A stretch of DNA of 63,010 nucleotides from Gammaproteobacteria bacterium (GCA_029881995.1 JAOULO010000015.1:1-63010), one strand, 5' to 3'; positions 32,221 to 41,555 are shown, numbered from the stretch's first letter. The notes: generated from the letters alone by a model not told the origin. Translations and numbers: made by a program.

Positions 32221-33093
32221 TTAGATCATCCATCCTGCCAGGGTCATTGCAGCTAATAGGGCAAGGAAGACAATAATGGTTCTTTTAATTAATGAGATGG
32301 CATGAGCGACGGTATTGATGAGCAATGTGCTCTCACCGTCGGCGACATCAATACGCACATCCTGGCGCAGTGCACCATTACCGCTTGTAACCAGCAGGTC
32401 ATCACTATCACGGGTCCAGAAATCATTCACTGAACGCCAGTAGCTAATGGTATCGATAAAATTCCCTGCCAGGGCATAACCAATGATGCAGAGTCGGGCT
32501 GGAACCCAGTTCATGACCCAGAACAGATCATGTACGGAATGGCTGAACTTATCCGGCACCAATACTGTTTCTTCTTTCAACAGGGTGCTAGCTCTGAATA
32601 ATACTGCTCCCATAGGGCCCAGTAGAGCAAACCAGAACAGGATTGCAATAATTCGGTCATTGGCGTGGATTAAAATGGAATTTTTAACAGCGCTGGCCAG
32701 GGCCTGGGGTTGCTCATCCACAGGACGACCCAGTATCTCTATGGCATATTGTTTTGCCAGTTCATGATTCCCAGTTTCAGCAGCATCTACATATGCCTGC
32801 ACGTCACGGGACAGTGTACGAGGCCCAAGACAAAACAACAAAACAGCAATACCGAACAAAAAGCTGAATAGGGAAAATACCCCGCCGAGCATGGCATCAA
32901 TCAACCACACAGCAAACACCAGTGGCCCTAATACCAGCACCACGCCAAATGGGCTTTCATAGAATGGCCGATCTTCCAGTTTTTCCATCATCCAGTTGCG
33001 GTAGGTTTCAAACCAGTCATAACGACGTAACTGATCGACCTTTTCCCAGTAACTTTCAATGGCCAGACTGATTAGGATGCTGATTAGACTCAT
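32221..33093 (-). CDS. ampE: AmpE-like inner-membrane protein
   Basis: The 290-residue protein has about four hydrophobic segments (54-92, 145-170, 200-225 and 265-288). It belongs to the AmpE/CobD-related family: the N-terminus is SILISLAIESYWEKVDQLRRYDWF, and the middle has LLFCLGPRTLSRDVQAYVDA. In enterobacteria ampE follows ampD and takes part in the beta-lactamase/cell-wall recycling signalling locus. The gene order here (ampD then ampE) supports the name over CobD, although the cobalamin genes follow, so CobD-like was considered. Confidence 0.85.
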   Translation of the reverse strand: MSLISILISLAIESYWEKVDQLRRYDWFETYRNWMMEKLEDRPFYESPFGVVLVLGPLVFAVWLIDAMLGGVFSLFSFLFGIAVLLFCLGPRTLSRDVQAYVDAAETGNHELAKQYAIEILGRPVDEQPQALASAVKNSILIHANDRIIAILFWFALLGPMGAVLFRASTLLKEETVLVPDKFSHSVHDLFWVMNWVPARLCIIGYALAGNFIDTISYWRSVNDFWTRDSDDLLVTSGNGALRQDVRIDVADGESTLLINTVAHAISLIKRTIIVFLALLAAMTLAGWMI

Positions 33094-33139
33094 GGATAGT
33101 TAGTTTCCAATTTATAGTGTTTGTTTGCAAGCCGGGAGA

Positions 33140-33697
33140 TCATACCCTTTTCGCCAGTTGAGAGCGATAACGTTCCCAGTCAAAAGCCGGTCCAGGGTCA
33201 GTTTTTCGACCGGGTGCAATTTCACTATGGCCTGCAACCCTGTCTTTACTCATATCGGGGTAAGTTTTAAAAATGAGCTGGCTGATTTCAACCAGTTTTT
33301 CATATTGCACATCTTCATAGGGGATATCATCCGCCCCCTCCAGCTCTATCCCAATGGAAAAATCATTGCAGCGTTCCCTGTCCTCGAACCGTGACTCCCC
33401 AGCATGCCATGCCCGTTTATGGAAGGGAACAAACTGAATAATCTCACCATTTCGGCGAATTAACAGGTGTGAAGCCACTTTCAACTGACAAATATCCCTG
33501 AAATAGGCATGTTCATCAGGATTGAGGCAATTGGTGAATAATTGCTCAATATAAGGGCCACCAAACTCATTCGGTGGCAAGCTGATGTTATGTACTACCA
33601 ACAGGTCGATCGTGGAATCGGCCGGTCGATCATCACAGTTTGGTGAGAGCACATGACGGGCATTGTCCAATAAGCCGGTATCTGGGTCGATCTGCAT
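33140..33697 (-). CDS. ampD: 1,6-anhydro-N-acetylmuramyl-L-alanine amidase
   Basis: AmpD removes the peptide from anhydro-muropeptides in the cytoplasm during cell-wall recycling. Start set at 33697 (about 185 residues), six bases after the stop of the upstream thioredoxin gene. Zinc ligands are in LLVVHNISLPP (His), and in GHSEIAPGRKTDPGPAFDW (His and Asp), with the HAGESRFEDRERCNDFSIGIELEG centre. There is no signal peptide, consistent with the cytoplasmic enzyme. ampE follows downstream. Confidence 0.95.
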   Translation of the reverse strand: MQIDPDTGLLDNARHVLSPNCDDRPADSTIDLLVVHNISLPPNEFGGPYIEQLFTNCLNPDEHAYFRDICQLKVASHLLIRRNGEIIQFVPFHKRAWHAGESRFEDRERCNDFSIGIELEGADDIPYEDVQYEKLVEISQLIFKTYPDMSKDRVAGHSEIAPGRKTDPGPAFDWERYRSQLAKRV

Positions 33698-33702
33698 GGA
33701 CT

Positions 33703-34089
33703 TCAGGGGGCCTCCTGCGCCGGGGCCTGTAATGCTCGCCGAATAGCCTGATGAATCTGTTCTGTATTGGCTTCGCAATTTAACTCACTGTGGAACTCAC
33801 CATCACTAAATAAGAACAATGCAGGTAGATGGAATATTTCATATTCATTGGCCAGGGCCATACTCTCGTGGGCATCGACTTCATAGATTATGAGACTGGG
33901 ATTGATATTGAGGTAATCCATAAGCACAGCCTTCCAGGCCCGACAACTTGCACAGCCCTGACTGGTGAAAATCACCAGACTAACACCTTTGCCTGAATGC
34001 AGGATGTCATAAAACGTATCATCTACCAGTTTTCGCATACGGAAACGGTTAGGTGAAATAATGCAAGCCTTAGTATTTTTCTTTGCCAT
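33703..34089 (-). CDS. Thioredoxin-family protein with CASC motif
   Basis: Start at 34089 (128 residues), eight bases after the CBS gene stop; the ribosome-binding site is weak. The thioredoxin fold carries CASC (TSQGCASCRAWK), EVDAHESMALANEYEIFHLPALFLFSDGEF with the cis-Pro after the active site, and no signal peptide. It is therefore cytoplasmic. The CASC dipeptide differs from the CGPC of housekeeping thioredoxin. It is placed between the CBS/P-II genes and ampD and is likely part of the same transcript. A specific partner is unknown. Confidence 0.82.
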   Translation of the reverse strand: MAKKNTKACIISPNRFRMRKLVDDTFYDILHSGKGVSLVIFTSQGCASCRAWKAVLMDYLNINPSLIIYEVDAHESMALANEYEIFHLPALFLFSDGEFHSELNCEANTEQIHQAIRRALQAPAQEAP

Positions 34090-34096
34090 TGCTAGT

Positions 34097-34501
34097 TCAG
34101 GTTTTATTGACCATGCCCTGTAATACCATATCTGTAAAACTGACCACACCAATCACCTTGGCATTTTCAACTACTGGAGCACGGGATAGGCCAAACTTAT
34201 CAAATAATCTTGCACAGTAACGGATATCCATTTCGGCATCGACAGAAATTACTGGCTTGGACATCACTTCATACACATTGACTCGCTCAGGGGCACGATC
34301 TTTAGCCAGAACCTCCTTGGCAATATCGGAAATCAATAAAATACCATACTCATCGTCATCATGACGTTTGTCGATAATGACGCATTTGGTTTCAACATGT
34401 TTCATTTTGCTCAGGACTTCCTCGACTGTTGTCATACCATCCACCAGGTCAAATTTGTGCTTCATCACTTCCCTGACACGTACAACTTTTTTATCACTCA
34501 T
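34097..34501 (-). CDS. CBS-pair domain protein
   Basis: The 134-residue protein consists of two CBS motifs and little else. The first is about 8-60 (VREVMKHKFDLVDGMTTVEEVL) and the second about 75-130 (VYEVMSKPVISVDAEMDIRYCARLF, APVVENAKVIGVVSFTDMVLQG). CBS pairs usually bind adenosine nucleotides. The start overlaps the stop of the P-II-like gene by four bases, so the two are translationally coupled. This supports a shared regulatory role for the DUF1538 transporters upstream. Confidence 0.9.
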   Translation of the reverse strand: MSDKKVVRVREVMKHKFDLVDGMTTVEEVLSKMKHVETKCVIIDKRHDDDEYGILLISDIAKEVLAKDRAPERVNVYEVMSKPVISVDAEMDIRYCARLFDKFGLSRAPVVENAKVIGVVSFTDMVLQGMVNKT

Positions 34502-34848
34502 AATTCGTCCTCCACCTTATCTGTCAGACTCTTGACCTGCTGGGCGACACCCACTGCATCCTCTACGTCGATCTGAAAGGCGATACCTGCACCATGTTTA
34601 TTTTCAAAGTCACCCACTCTGGCAATTTTTTCCAGTATCTTGCGACTCAGGTGTTCCTCAACCAGGAAAAGCAACATATCCCGTTGCGTTTCGAGGGTCA
34701 GGCCAAAAAAGGTCTTGCTCTGTTTCAGACCTTCACCACGAGCATGATTGATGACCGTGGCCCCCGTGGCCCCACCTTCCCTGGCTGCGGTCATAACAGC
34801 ATCCGTCTTGTCATCCTCGATCAGTGCAATTATTAATTTAAAGTGCAT
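34498..34848 (-). CDS. P-II-like signalling protein
   Basis: The 116-residue protein has the ferredoxin-like layout of the P-II/GlnB superfamily: LIIALIEDDKTDAVMTAAREGGATGATVINHARGEG, then ETQRDMLLFLVEEHLSRKILEKI. The conserved Tyr51 region of GlnB is not kept. It is a member of the divergent PII-like group rather than a nitrogen regulator proper. It lies two bases after the second DUF1538 gene and overlaps the CBS gene, the arrangement expected for a regulator of a transporter. Its ligand is unknown; adenine nucleotides are likely. Confidence 0.85.
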   Translation of the reverse strand: MHFKLIIALIEDDKTDAVMTAAREGGATGATVINHARGEGLKQSKTFFGLTLETQRDMLLFLVEEHLSRKILEKIARVGDFENKHGAGIAFQIDVEDAVGVAQQVKSLTDKVEDEL

Positions 34849-34850
34849 GC

Positions 34851-35645
34851 TCAGCCTCCTTTGTTGTCACCATGGACATTATTTCGTGACGCCCGCCAGC
34901 GGCTCAGTTGGGCATAACCCATTACTGTAAGCATAGGAAATAAACTGGCAAACGCGATTAAACCAAAGCCATCAATCAGGACACTACGTCCTGGTACGGT
35001 ACTGGCCAGGCCCAGACCCAGGGCCGTAACCAGTGGCACTGTGACCGTTGATGTGGTTACCCCACCGGAATCATAGGCCAGGGCAATAATATTTTTCGGT
35101 GCATAGCTGGTCTGAATAATCACCAAAACATAACCGGCAATAATATAGTAATGCAAAGGGGTTCCGGTCACGATACGGTAGGTTCCCAGTGCAATCCCAG
35201 CCCCAACACCAATTGCTACCGCGACCCGTAAACCCCACACACTGATTGTTCCACCTGATACATCCTGGGCCTTTATCGCTACGGCAATCAGAGCGGGCTC
35301 AGCAACCGTTGTCGCAAATCCTATGGCCGCCGCAAACAGATAAACCCATTTGTAATCCTGCCAGTGAATTAACTCAGGCACAGATCGCCCTGCATATATA
35401 AAGGAGGGATCGGTCAACTGTTTTGCCATCAGGTCACCCAGGGGGAACAGGGCTTCTTCCAGCCCGACCAGAAAAAAGGCCAGCCCCAGCAATACATAGG
35501 TGAAACCCACCAGTACCTTGCGCATATTGGGTACTGGTTTGCGGATAACCAGCCCCTGAAAACCGAAAATGATAATTACGATGGGCAGGACATCCAGAAT
35601 CGTCCCTAGCATTACCTGCCATAGATGAATAAAAAATGCTGTCAT
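34851..35645 (-). CDS. DUF1538 membrane protein, second copy
   Basis: The 264-residue protein has about seven hydrophobic segments. The family core is [26 protein letters not shown] followed by [26 protein letters not shown], and an earlier [12 protein letters not shown]. It is 24 residues longer than its upstream partner at 35642-36364 and shares the same core, so the two are tandem duplicates that probably form a heteromeric transporter. Their genes overlap by four bases. DUF1538 proteins are putative transporters of unknown substrate, here coupled with P-II and CBS regulators. Confidence 0.9.
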   Translation of the reverse strand: MTAFFIHLWQVMLGTILDVLPIVIIIFGFQGLVIRKPVPNMRKVLVGFTYVLLGLAFFLVGLEEALFPLGDLMAKQLTDPSFIYAGRSVPELIHWQDYKWVYLFAAAIGFATTVAEPALIAVAIKAQDVSGGTISVWGLRVAVAIGVGAGIALGTYRIVTGTPLHYYIIAGYVLVIIQTSYAPKNIIALAYDSGGVTTSTVTVPLVTALGLGLASTVPGRSVLIDGFGLIAFASLFPMLTVMGYAQLSRWRASRNNVHGDNKGG

Positions 35646-36364
35646 ATCAGCATTCCATAGCCCATGACAAAAATCATGGGCGTCAAAGAGGCAAAGGCAA
35701 TCAGGCCAAAGCCATCGGTCATGGGATTTCTTCCCTTGATACTGGAGGCGAGACCAACACCTAGTGCTGTTACCAGCGGGACGGTGATGGTTGATGTTGT
35801 CACCCCACCAGAATCATATGCGATACCAATAATTTCTTTAGGTGCGAACATGGTCATCACCACAACACCAAGATAGCCACCAATGATGAGATACTGGATT
35901 GGCCAACCGCGGATGATTCGCATGACACCTACTACGATGGCAACACCCACTGATAATGCCACGGTTAAACGTAAACCAAAGGCATAACTGTCCATGGCCT
36001 CTTCACTCTTATCAATAAATGCGGCATTGGCCGCGATCTCGGCTGCCTTGGCGGCAACCGCAATCAAAGCAGGTTCAGCGATGGTTGTACCAAAACCCAG
36101 CGCAAAGGCAAAAGCAAACAACCATAATGCACTTCCTTTACGGGCAAAGGCATAGGCCATGTTTTCACCCAATGGAAACAGTCCCATCTCAAGGCCACGG
36201 ATAAACAGAGTCAGGCCGATAACCACCATAAACACACCCACCAGGAGATTGCCAAGATCAGGAATGGGTTGCTGAAGAACAAATAGCTGGAAAAAACCAA
36301 TCACCACAATGATGGGTAGTAAATCGCGTAAACTGTCAATAAAGGGTCGAAATACCTGATACAT
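35642..36364 (-). CDS. DUF1538 membrane protein, first copy
   Basis: The 240-residue protein has about seven hydrophobic segments and the same core as the downstream copy: [69 protein letters not shown]. The AEPALIAVA and DSGGVTT segments, conserved in both copies, may form the transport path. It is the first gene of the long minus-strand run, with 114 bases between it and the divergent symporter gene. Function and substrate are unknown. Confidence 0.9.
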   Translation of the reverse strand: MYQVFRPFIDSLRDLLPIIVVIGFFQLFVLQQPIPDLGNLLVGVFMVVIGLTLFIRGLEMGLFPLGENMAYAFARKGSALWLFAFAFALGFGTTIAEPALIAVAAKAAEIAANAAFIDKSEEAMDSYAFGLRLTVALSVGVAIVVGVMRIIRGWPIQYLIIGGYLGVVVMTMFAPKEIIGIAYDSGGVTTSTITVPLVTALGVGLASSIKGRNPMTDGFGLIAFASLTPMIFVMGYGMLI

Positions 36365-36478
36365 AGGCTTTATTATAGAATGTATATGAAATTTATTTGT
36401 TGACTCTCAATACTGTGCTAATAGTTTGTATAACAACATTCATCCTATATCACTCAAAAGACCTGAACAGGATACATA

Positions 36479-37837
36479 ATGGATAATTTTCTAACTGATT
36501 TAACAAACTGGACCGGAACCCTGGCAGGTTATTTCTGGGGTATACCCTCTATAGTCTTACTGGTTGGAACCGGTGTTTATCTCACTATCAGGTTACGCTT
36601 TATCCAGTTCCGAGGTTTGAAACATGCCTTTCAGTTGATCAGTGGCAAGTATGATAAAAAAACCGATCCGGGTGAGGTCACTCATTTCCAGGCACTGTCC
36701 ACAGCACTCTCTGCTACCGTAGGTACGGGTAATATTGCTGGTGTAGCCACAGCCATTGCCTTTGGTGGCCCAGGTGCGGTGTTCTGGATGTGGTTGACTG
36801 CACTGGTAGGTATGGCCACCAAGTTCACCTCCTGTTCACTGGCACTTAAATACCGTGAATACCATCAGGACGGTAGTGTCTCCGGTGGACCAATGTATAC
36901 CCTGAAAAACGGATTGAATATGCCAAAAATGGGCGCAGCCTTTGCCGTCTTTACCCTGATCGCATCCTTTGGTATTGGCAATATGGTACAGGCCAACTCG
37001 GTCGCTGATGGGCTTGGCTATATTTTTCCTGAGGCCATCGAGTTCAGATTATTGCTCGGTGTGGCTATTGCGATCCTGGTGGGACTGGTGATTATTGGTG
37101 GGATAAAACGTATCTCTAAAGTTGCCTCACGAATTGTTCCTTTCATGGCTGTTATATATTGTGGTGCTGCACTTTTAATACTTATACTTAATGTTGATAA
37201 AATCCCTTCCGCCTTTGCCACAATCATCAATCTTGCCCTGAATCCTTATGCTGCAGGTGGGGGTGCCATTGGTGCCGCCATTCAGTATGGTGTCGCCCGT
37301 GGTGTATTTTCTAACGAAGCTGGGTTGGGTTCCGCTCCTATGGCCCACGCTGCTGCCCAGACTACAGAGCCTGTTCGGGAAGGCCTGGTTGCCATGCTAG
37401 GCCCCTTTATCGACACCATCGTGATTTGTACCATGACAGCCCTTGTTATTGTCATTATGGGTGCCTGGGGAGATGCACGACCTGAAGCCCTGAAAGGGGC
37501 CGCGCTCTCTGCCTATGCCTTTGAACAGGCACTGGGTAAAGCAGGTAGCTGGATTGTGGGTTTTGGTCTGATGTTTTTTGCCTTTTCCACCATTATTGCC
37601 TGGTCATACTATGGTGATCGTAGTGCTGAATACCTGTTTGGTGAGCGAGCCGTACTACCCTATCGAATTATCTATACTGTAATTGTTGTTATTGGTGCCT
37701 ATGCGCCACTACAGCTTGTATGGAATTTTGCCGATATTGCTAACATTATGATGGCAGTACCTAACCTGATCAGCCTGATTTTACTGGCTGGGCTGGTGAA
37801 AAAACTGGCGGATGATTATGATAAAAAACCGCAATGA
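36479..37837 (+). CDS. Sodium:alanine/glycine symporter (AGCS family)
   Basis: The 452-residue length is typical of AGCS permeases. About ten to eleven hydrophobic segments are present. Family signatures are FQALSTALSATVGTGNIAGVATAIAFGGPGAVFWMW, GGPMYTLKNGL, ANSVADGLGYIF and FSNEAGLGSAPMAHAAAQTTEPVREGLVAMLGPFIDT. It imports alanine or glycine with sodium across the inner membrane. It is divergent from the DUF1538 operon and not linked to an obvious metabolic neighbour. Use of a sodium gradient would suit a marine or saline habitat (inference). Confidence 0.94.
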   Translation: MDNFLTDLTNWTGTLAGYFWGIPSIVLLVGTGVYLTIRLRFIQFRGLKHAFQLISGKYDKKTDPGEVTHFQALSTALSATVGTGNIAGVATAIAFGGPGAVFWMWLTALVGMATKFTSCSLALKYREYHQDGSVSGGPMYTLKNGLNMPKMGAAFAVFTLIASFGIGNMVQANSVADGLGYIFPEAIEFRLLLGVAIAILVGLVIIGGIKRISKVASRIVPFMAVIYCGAALLILILNVDKIPSAFATIINLALNPYAAGGGAIGAAIQYGVARGVFSNEAGLGSAPMAHAAAQTTEPVREGLVAMLGPFIDTIVICTMTALVIVIMGAWGDARPEALKGAALSAYAFEQALGKAGSWIVGFGLMFFAFSTIIAWSYYGDRSAEYLFGERAVLPYRIIYTVIVVIGAYAPLQLVWNFADIANIMMAVPNLISLILLAGLVKKLADDYDKKPQ

Positions 37838-37992
37838 TTTGACTTCAATATCATATTGAACTGAAATACGCATATCCGCTCTATATAAAAGTATGCAGGC
37901 GCCTCCCCCCTACGTCTGTTGCGGGAATAACAATAACAGGGAAGTCGTTACTTTCTTGATTTAGTCACATCAATGCCTGAAGGAGAATGAGC

Positions 37993-38559
37993 ATGAAAAT
38001 TTTACACTCAAAATTTAATTCACTATTTATAATCGGTTTGGCTCTGTTGCTGGGTGCCTGTTCAAGTAAAACCATGGTCGAAAGTGATCTGGACATTGCC
38101 GGGGCACCTGACTGGGTCAACAAAGGAACCCAGTTTCTGAATGATCGCGGTGGTCGACTGTTCCATGGCGTTGGTGAAGCACCAAAGGTAGGGAGTAATT
38201 CCCTGCAAAAATCAACAGCTGATAATAGAGCCAGAACGGAAGTTGCCAGAATATTTTCTTCTTTCATGGATGCCGTTAGTACTGACTACACATCAGCAGC
38301 CTCTTCAGGTGGTAGTGGTGTGAGTGAACAGGCGCTATCACAACAAATTAAATCTGTCACTAAAGTCAACCTGTCGGGTGTCAAAATCATTGCCCGCTGG
38401 AAAGATAAAAAGACAAATATTATCTATTCCCTGGCCGAGCTTGATCTGGAAAAAGTCAAAGGTACGGTCAATACCACCAAGAATATGAATTCAGATCTGA
38501 AACGCTATATCTCATCTAATAGCGCAAACATATTCGATAAAATGAGTACAGGAGAATAG
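37993..38559 (+). CDS. LPP20-family lipoprotein
   Basis: Start chosen at 37993, seven bases after GGAG; an ATG six bases earlier is too close to it. About 188 residues with a lipoprotein signal (lipobox LGACSS). The mature part has DWVNKGTQFLNDRGGRLFHGVGEAP, TADNRARTEVARIFSSFM, VNLSGVKIIARWKD and IYSLAELDLEKV, the LPP20 pattern also seen in the fourth gene of this operon. The family is common in outer-membrane lipoproteins, with no firm biochemical role. It is the first of four tightly packed lipoprotein genes; the next starts three bases after its stop. Confidence 0.88.
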   Translation: MKILHSKFNSLFIIGLALLLGACSSKTMVESDLDIAGAPDWVNKGTQFLNDRGGRLFHGVGEAPKVGSNSLQKSTADNRARTEVARIFSSFMDAVSTDYTSAASSGGSGVSEQALSQQIKSVTKVNLSGVKIIARWKDKKTNIIYSLAELDLEKVKGTVNTTKNMNSDLKRYISSNSANIFDKMSTGE

Positions 38560-38561
38560 AA

Positions 38562-39173
38562 ATGCACTCGACGTATAAAAAAGTCCTTTTAATTTTTATC
38601 AGTCTGTCCATTCTAACACTTGCGGCCTGCGGTGGCACAAAAGTATCTCGTAAAGAGGTGGATGAAACAATTGATCTAAGTGGTGCCTGGAATGACACCG
38701 ACTCAAGATTAGTTTCAAGGGCAATGATTGACGACATGCTGGATCAACGCTGGCTAAGAAAACACACACAGAAACACCGCAAGCCGCCAACCGTTATCGT
38801 AGGCCGAGTACGGAACCTAAGTCATGAGCATATCAATGTGCGTACTTTTGTCTCTGATATCGAACGTGCCATGATCAATTCAGGTGAAGTGGAATTTGTT
38901 GCCTCAAGTGAAGAACGTGGAGATATCCGCGATGAACGTAAGGATCAGGACTTACATGCTTCAGAAAAAACCCGTAAGGCAATGGGACAGGAAGTTGGTG
39001 CTGACTTCATGCTCAAAGGCACGATTAATACCATTATTGATGCTAAAAAGCGTACTCAGGTTCGTTATTATCAGGTCGATCTAACACTCATCAGCCTGAC
39101 CAATAACCGTAAGGTCTGGGCAGGTCAGAAAAAAATCAAGAAACTGGTTGAAGGTAGTAACCTGAGATATTAA
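38562..39173 (+). CDS. LpoB-like penicillin-binding-protein activator lipoprotein
   Basis: The 203-residue protein has a lipobox (LTLAACG) and a short linker. The LpoB/TolB-N-like domain has SRAMIDDMLDQRWLR, PPTVIVGRVRNLSHEHINVRTFVSDIERAMINSGEVEFVAS, and GADFMLKGTINTIIDAKKRTQVRYYQVDLTLISLTNNRKVW. In enterobacteria LpoB reaches through peptidoglycan to stimulate PBP1b. The bacteria outside that group keep a similar domain with a different partner set. Here it is flanked by LPP20 and COG3014-like genes, a cluster found in many marine Gammaproteobacteria. Confidence 0.87.
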   Translation: MHSTYKKVLLIFISLSILTLAACGGTKVSRKEVDETIDLSGAWNDTDSRLVSRAMIDDMLDQRWLRKHTQKHRKPPTVIVGRVRNLSHEHINVRTFVSDIERAMINSGEVEFVASSEERGDIRDERKDQDLHASEKTRKAMGQEVGADFMLKGTINTIIDAKKRTQVRYYQVDLTLISLTNNRKVWAGQKKIKKLVEGSNLRY

Positions 39174-39196
39174 TCACAACACAATAAAAATTAATT

Positions 39197-40519
39197 ATGC
39201 TGTTTCAAAACTATCCTGTGGTCACCCGCCGTCTATGTCTGGCTGTACTGTGTAGCATAGGCGGTGGCTGTGCTACCTATAGCGAATCGTTTCGTCCTCT
39301 TGAAAAAGAGATCATTGCCCAACGACCCGAGAAGGCCCTTAAAATTCTCGAGAAAAGCCCGCCTAGTGGTAATGATCGGCTATTATATTTTCTTGATAAG
39401 GCTATGTTCCTACGCATGATGGGTAAACACAGTGAAAGTAATCAGGTCCTTCAAAGCGCTAAAAAATATATCGAAAAGTTTTCTCCCACCAGTATCACAG
39501 AAGAGACGGCTTCTTTCTTTGTCAACGATAGTACCAAGGCTTTTATTGGTGCGCCATTTGAACAAGTCCTGGTTAATTTTTATTCAGCCTTGAATTACCT
39601 TGATATGGGTGAAATCGATTCGGCCCGGGTTGAAGCTCAGCAGGTCGATATAAGACTAAAAACTCTGGCTTCCAATGAAAAAAATCCAATATTAATTGCC
39701 AATCCTTACGCCCGCTATTTAACAGGTATCATATACGAAGACCTCGGAGAATGGAGCAATGCCCTGATCGCCTATCGCAAGGCCTACCAGGCCTATAAGG
39801 CCCACCAGAAACGCTATGCTGTTCGTGTTCCTCGTTATCTCAAATATGATTTGATTCGCCTAACAGATTACGAAGGCTTGAGGGATGAACGTGACAAATA
39901 CATAAAAGAATTCAAAATTAATAAATGGGACAAACAATCCAGTTTGAAAAAAAATGGTGAAGTTGTCTTTGTCATGAACAATGGCCTGGCACCTATTAAA
40001 CGCCAAAGGACTGTTGCCCATGCGGCTATAAAAGGTCAAGTAGCCCGTATTTCACTGCCCTATTATCAAAAACGCCGTAATGGTTTTTCTAATGCGCGAA
40101 TTTCGGTTGGAAATCAAACCGCAACCACAGTTGAAGTTAATGACATCAATTCAATTGCAGAAAAGACACTGGCGCACTTTTTACCCGGTATCACAGCCAG
40201 ATCCATCGCTCGTGCAATCGCAAAACATAATGTTGCACGTGCAGTAGGTGACAGAGATTCACTGGCCGGTTTAGCCATGATGGTTACCAACTATGCAACG
40301 GAAGTCGCTGATACACGAAGCTGGCTGACCCTTCCAGGTGAAATTCACATGGCCAGAATGCCCCTCAAAGCAGGTAAATACACAATCGATCTTCAACTGC
40401 GTGGTGCAGGAAACAACGTACTACATACATATCAATTCAGGGATGTCAAAGTGAAACGGGGAGCTAAAACCTATCTCACCTACCACTGGGTTTCACCCAG
40501 AGCGTTAAGGAGTAAATAA
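39197..40519 (+). CDS. COG3014-like TPR-type lipoprotein
   Basis: The protein has 440 residues. A lipoprotein-type signal with an unusually Gly-rich lipobox (GGGCATY, Cys about 29) is followed by helical TPR-like repeats (about 40-220): PEKALKILEKSP, YFLDKAMFLRMMGK, VLVNFYSALNYLDMGEIDSARVEAQQVD. A beta-rich C-terminal half contains a segment SLAGLAMMVTNYATEVADTRSWLTLPGEIHMARM. It is the third gene of the lipoprotein operon. No enzymatic motif is seen. A scaffold or assembly role at the envelope is a fair inference. Confidence 0.85.
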   Translation: MLFQNYPVVTRRLCLAVLCSIGGGCATYSESFRPLEKEIIAQRPEKALKILEKSPPSGNDRLLYFLDKAMFLRMMGKHSESNQVLQSAKKYIEKFSPTSITEETASFFVNDSTKAFIGAPFEQVLVNFYSALNYLDMGEIDSARVEAQQVDIRLKTLASNEKNPILIANPYARYLTGIIYEDLGEWSNALIAYRKAYQAYKAHQKRYAVRVPRYLKYDLIRLTDYEGLRDERDKYIKEFKINKWDKQSSLKKNGEVVFVMNNGLAPIKRQRTVAHAAIKGQVARISLPYYQKRRNGFSNARISVGNQTATTVEVNDINSIAEKTLAHFLPGITARSIARAIAKHNVARAVGDRDSLAGLAMMVTNYATEVADTRSWLTLPGEIHMARMPLKAGKYTIDLQLRGAGNNVLHTYQFRDVKVKRGAKTYLTYHWVSPRALRSK

Positions 40520-40521
40520 TC

Positions 40522-41532
40522 ATGAAACGTTCTTTAACTGTAATACTTGTCACCGGTTTGTTAATGACCGGCTGTGGAACAACCAGTCAGGTCAAACCAG
40601 ACTGGATCAACGCCAAAAGCAAGGACTATCCATCAAATCGATATCTGATAGGTCGAGGCGAATCCAAACGTCAAGCACAGGCCCGCGACCGCGCACGCGC
40701 TGATCTGGCAAAAATCTTCCAGGTTGCGGTTGTAGAACAAAGTCGAGACATTGAACGCTATTCCAGCCGAGGTGTTGGCCGTGATGCCATCAAACAACTG
40801 GAATCTGAAGCATCCCGGGATATTGAAACACGGACTGAACAGGTACTTAGCGGCATTGATATCGCTGAAATCTGGGAAGAGCCCAAGACCAAACAATTCC
40901 ATGCCCTGGCAATTCTGGATCGACTGCAAACCTCTAACAGGCTCAGACAGGAAATCAATCATCTTGATGAGGTCACTGATCAACATATTGCTGTCGCCAG
41001 AAACAATTCAGATCTGATAACCAGTATCGGTGCGGCTAGTCGAGCCGTTGAAAGTCAGGTTGAACGTGACAGTACCCAACGTATCCTGAAAATCGTTGAT
41101 CGTTCCGGTGTGGGTGTTATCCCAAAACACAATCTTGGCAAGCTGGTTAATGATCGAGATGCACTGGTTAAACGACTGACTGTTAGCCCAAATATTTCCA
41201 AAGACGATATAGGTGGACTGGATAGGACTATCGCGGGTGCCCTGGCCTATGCCGGATTTTCGCACAAGGGAAAAACTGCCAATTATATACTTGATGCTAA
41301 TCTTGAGACCCTTCCTATAGAAGATAAAGAGGGTTGGATGTGGGTTCGTGCCAGTCTCGATATCAATCTAAAGGATGCCAAAACCGGTGATAGCCGCGGC
41401 TCACATCGCTGGGATTTCAAGGCATCTGCACAGACTGCCGGTTCGGCAAAAAAACGGGTCAAATCAAAAATCGACCAACTCCTAAAAACTGAGCTTAAAA
41501 AGACCATTATCTCATTCGGCAAGCCAGAATAA
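40522..41532 (+). CDS. LPP20-family lipoprotein, longer form
   Basis: The protein has 336 residues with a lipobox (LLMTGCG). The N-terminal LPP20 domain (about 25-150) has PDWINAKSKDYPSNRYLIGRGESKRQAQARDRARADLAKIF and the helical tail. The C-terminal 150 residues are a separate beta-rich domain (ANYILDANLETLPIEDKEGWMWVRASLDINLKDAKTGDSRGSHRW), reminiscent of LpoB-like folds. The gene starts two bases after the third gene and is closed by a terminator at 41556. Two LPP20 genes in one operon suggests paired function. Confidence 0.86.
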   Translation: MKRSLTVILVTGLLMTGCGTTSQVKPDWINAKSKDYPSNRYLIGRGESKRQAQARDRARADLAKIFQVAVVEQSRDIERYSSRGVGRDAIKQLESEASRDIETRTEQVLSGIDIAEIWEEPKTKQFHALAILDRLQTSNRLRQEINHLDEVTDQHIAVARNNSDLITSIGAASRAVESQVERDSTQRILKIVDRSGVGVIPKHNLGKLVNDRDALVKRLTVSPNISKDDIGGLDRTIAGALAYAGFSHKGKTANYILDANLETLPIEDKEGWMWVRASLDINLKDAKTGDSRGSHRWDFKASAQTAGSAKKRVKSKIDQLLKTELKKTIISFGKPE

Positions 41533-41555
41533 CGTTTTACGCGAATTGTCTAAAC

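Noticed and set aside
28372-32221. Cobalamin riboswitch search upstream of the cob genes
   Set aside because: No B12-box-like block was seen in the short gaps between ampE, cobU and their neighbours, and cobU starts only 15 bases after ampE.
32221-33093. AmpE-like protein as CobD
   Set aside because: CobD-like was considered because cob genes follow, but the sequence and the ampD-ampE order favour AmpE.
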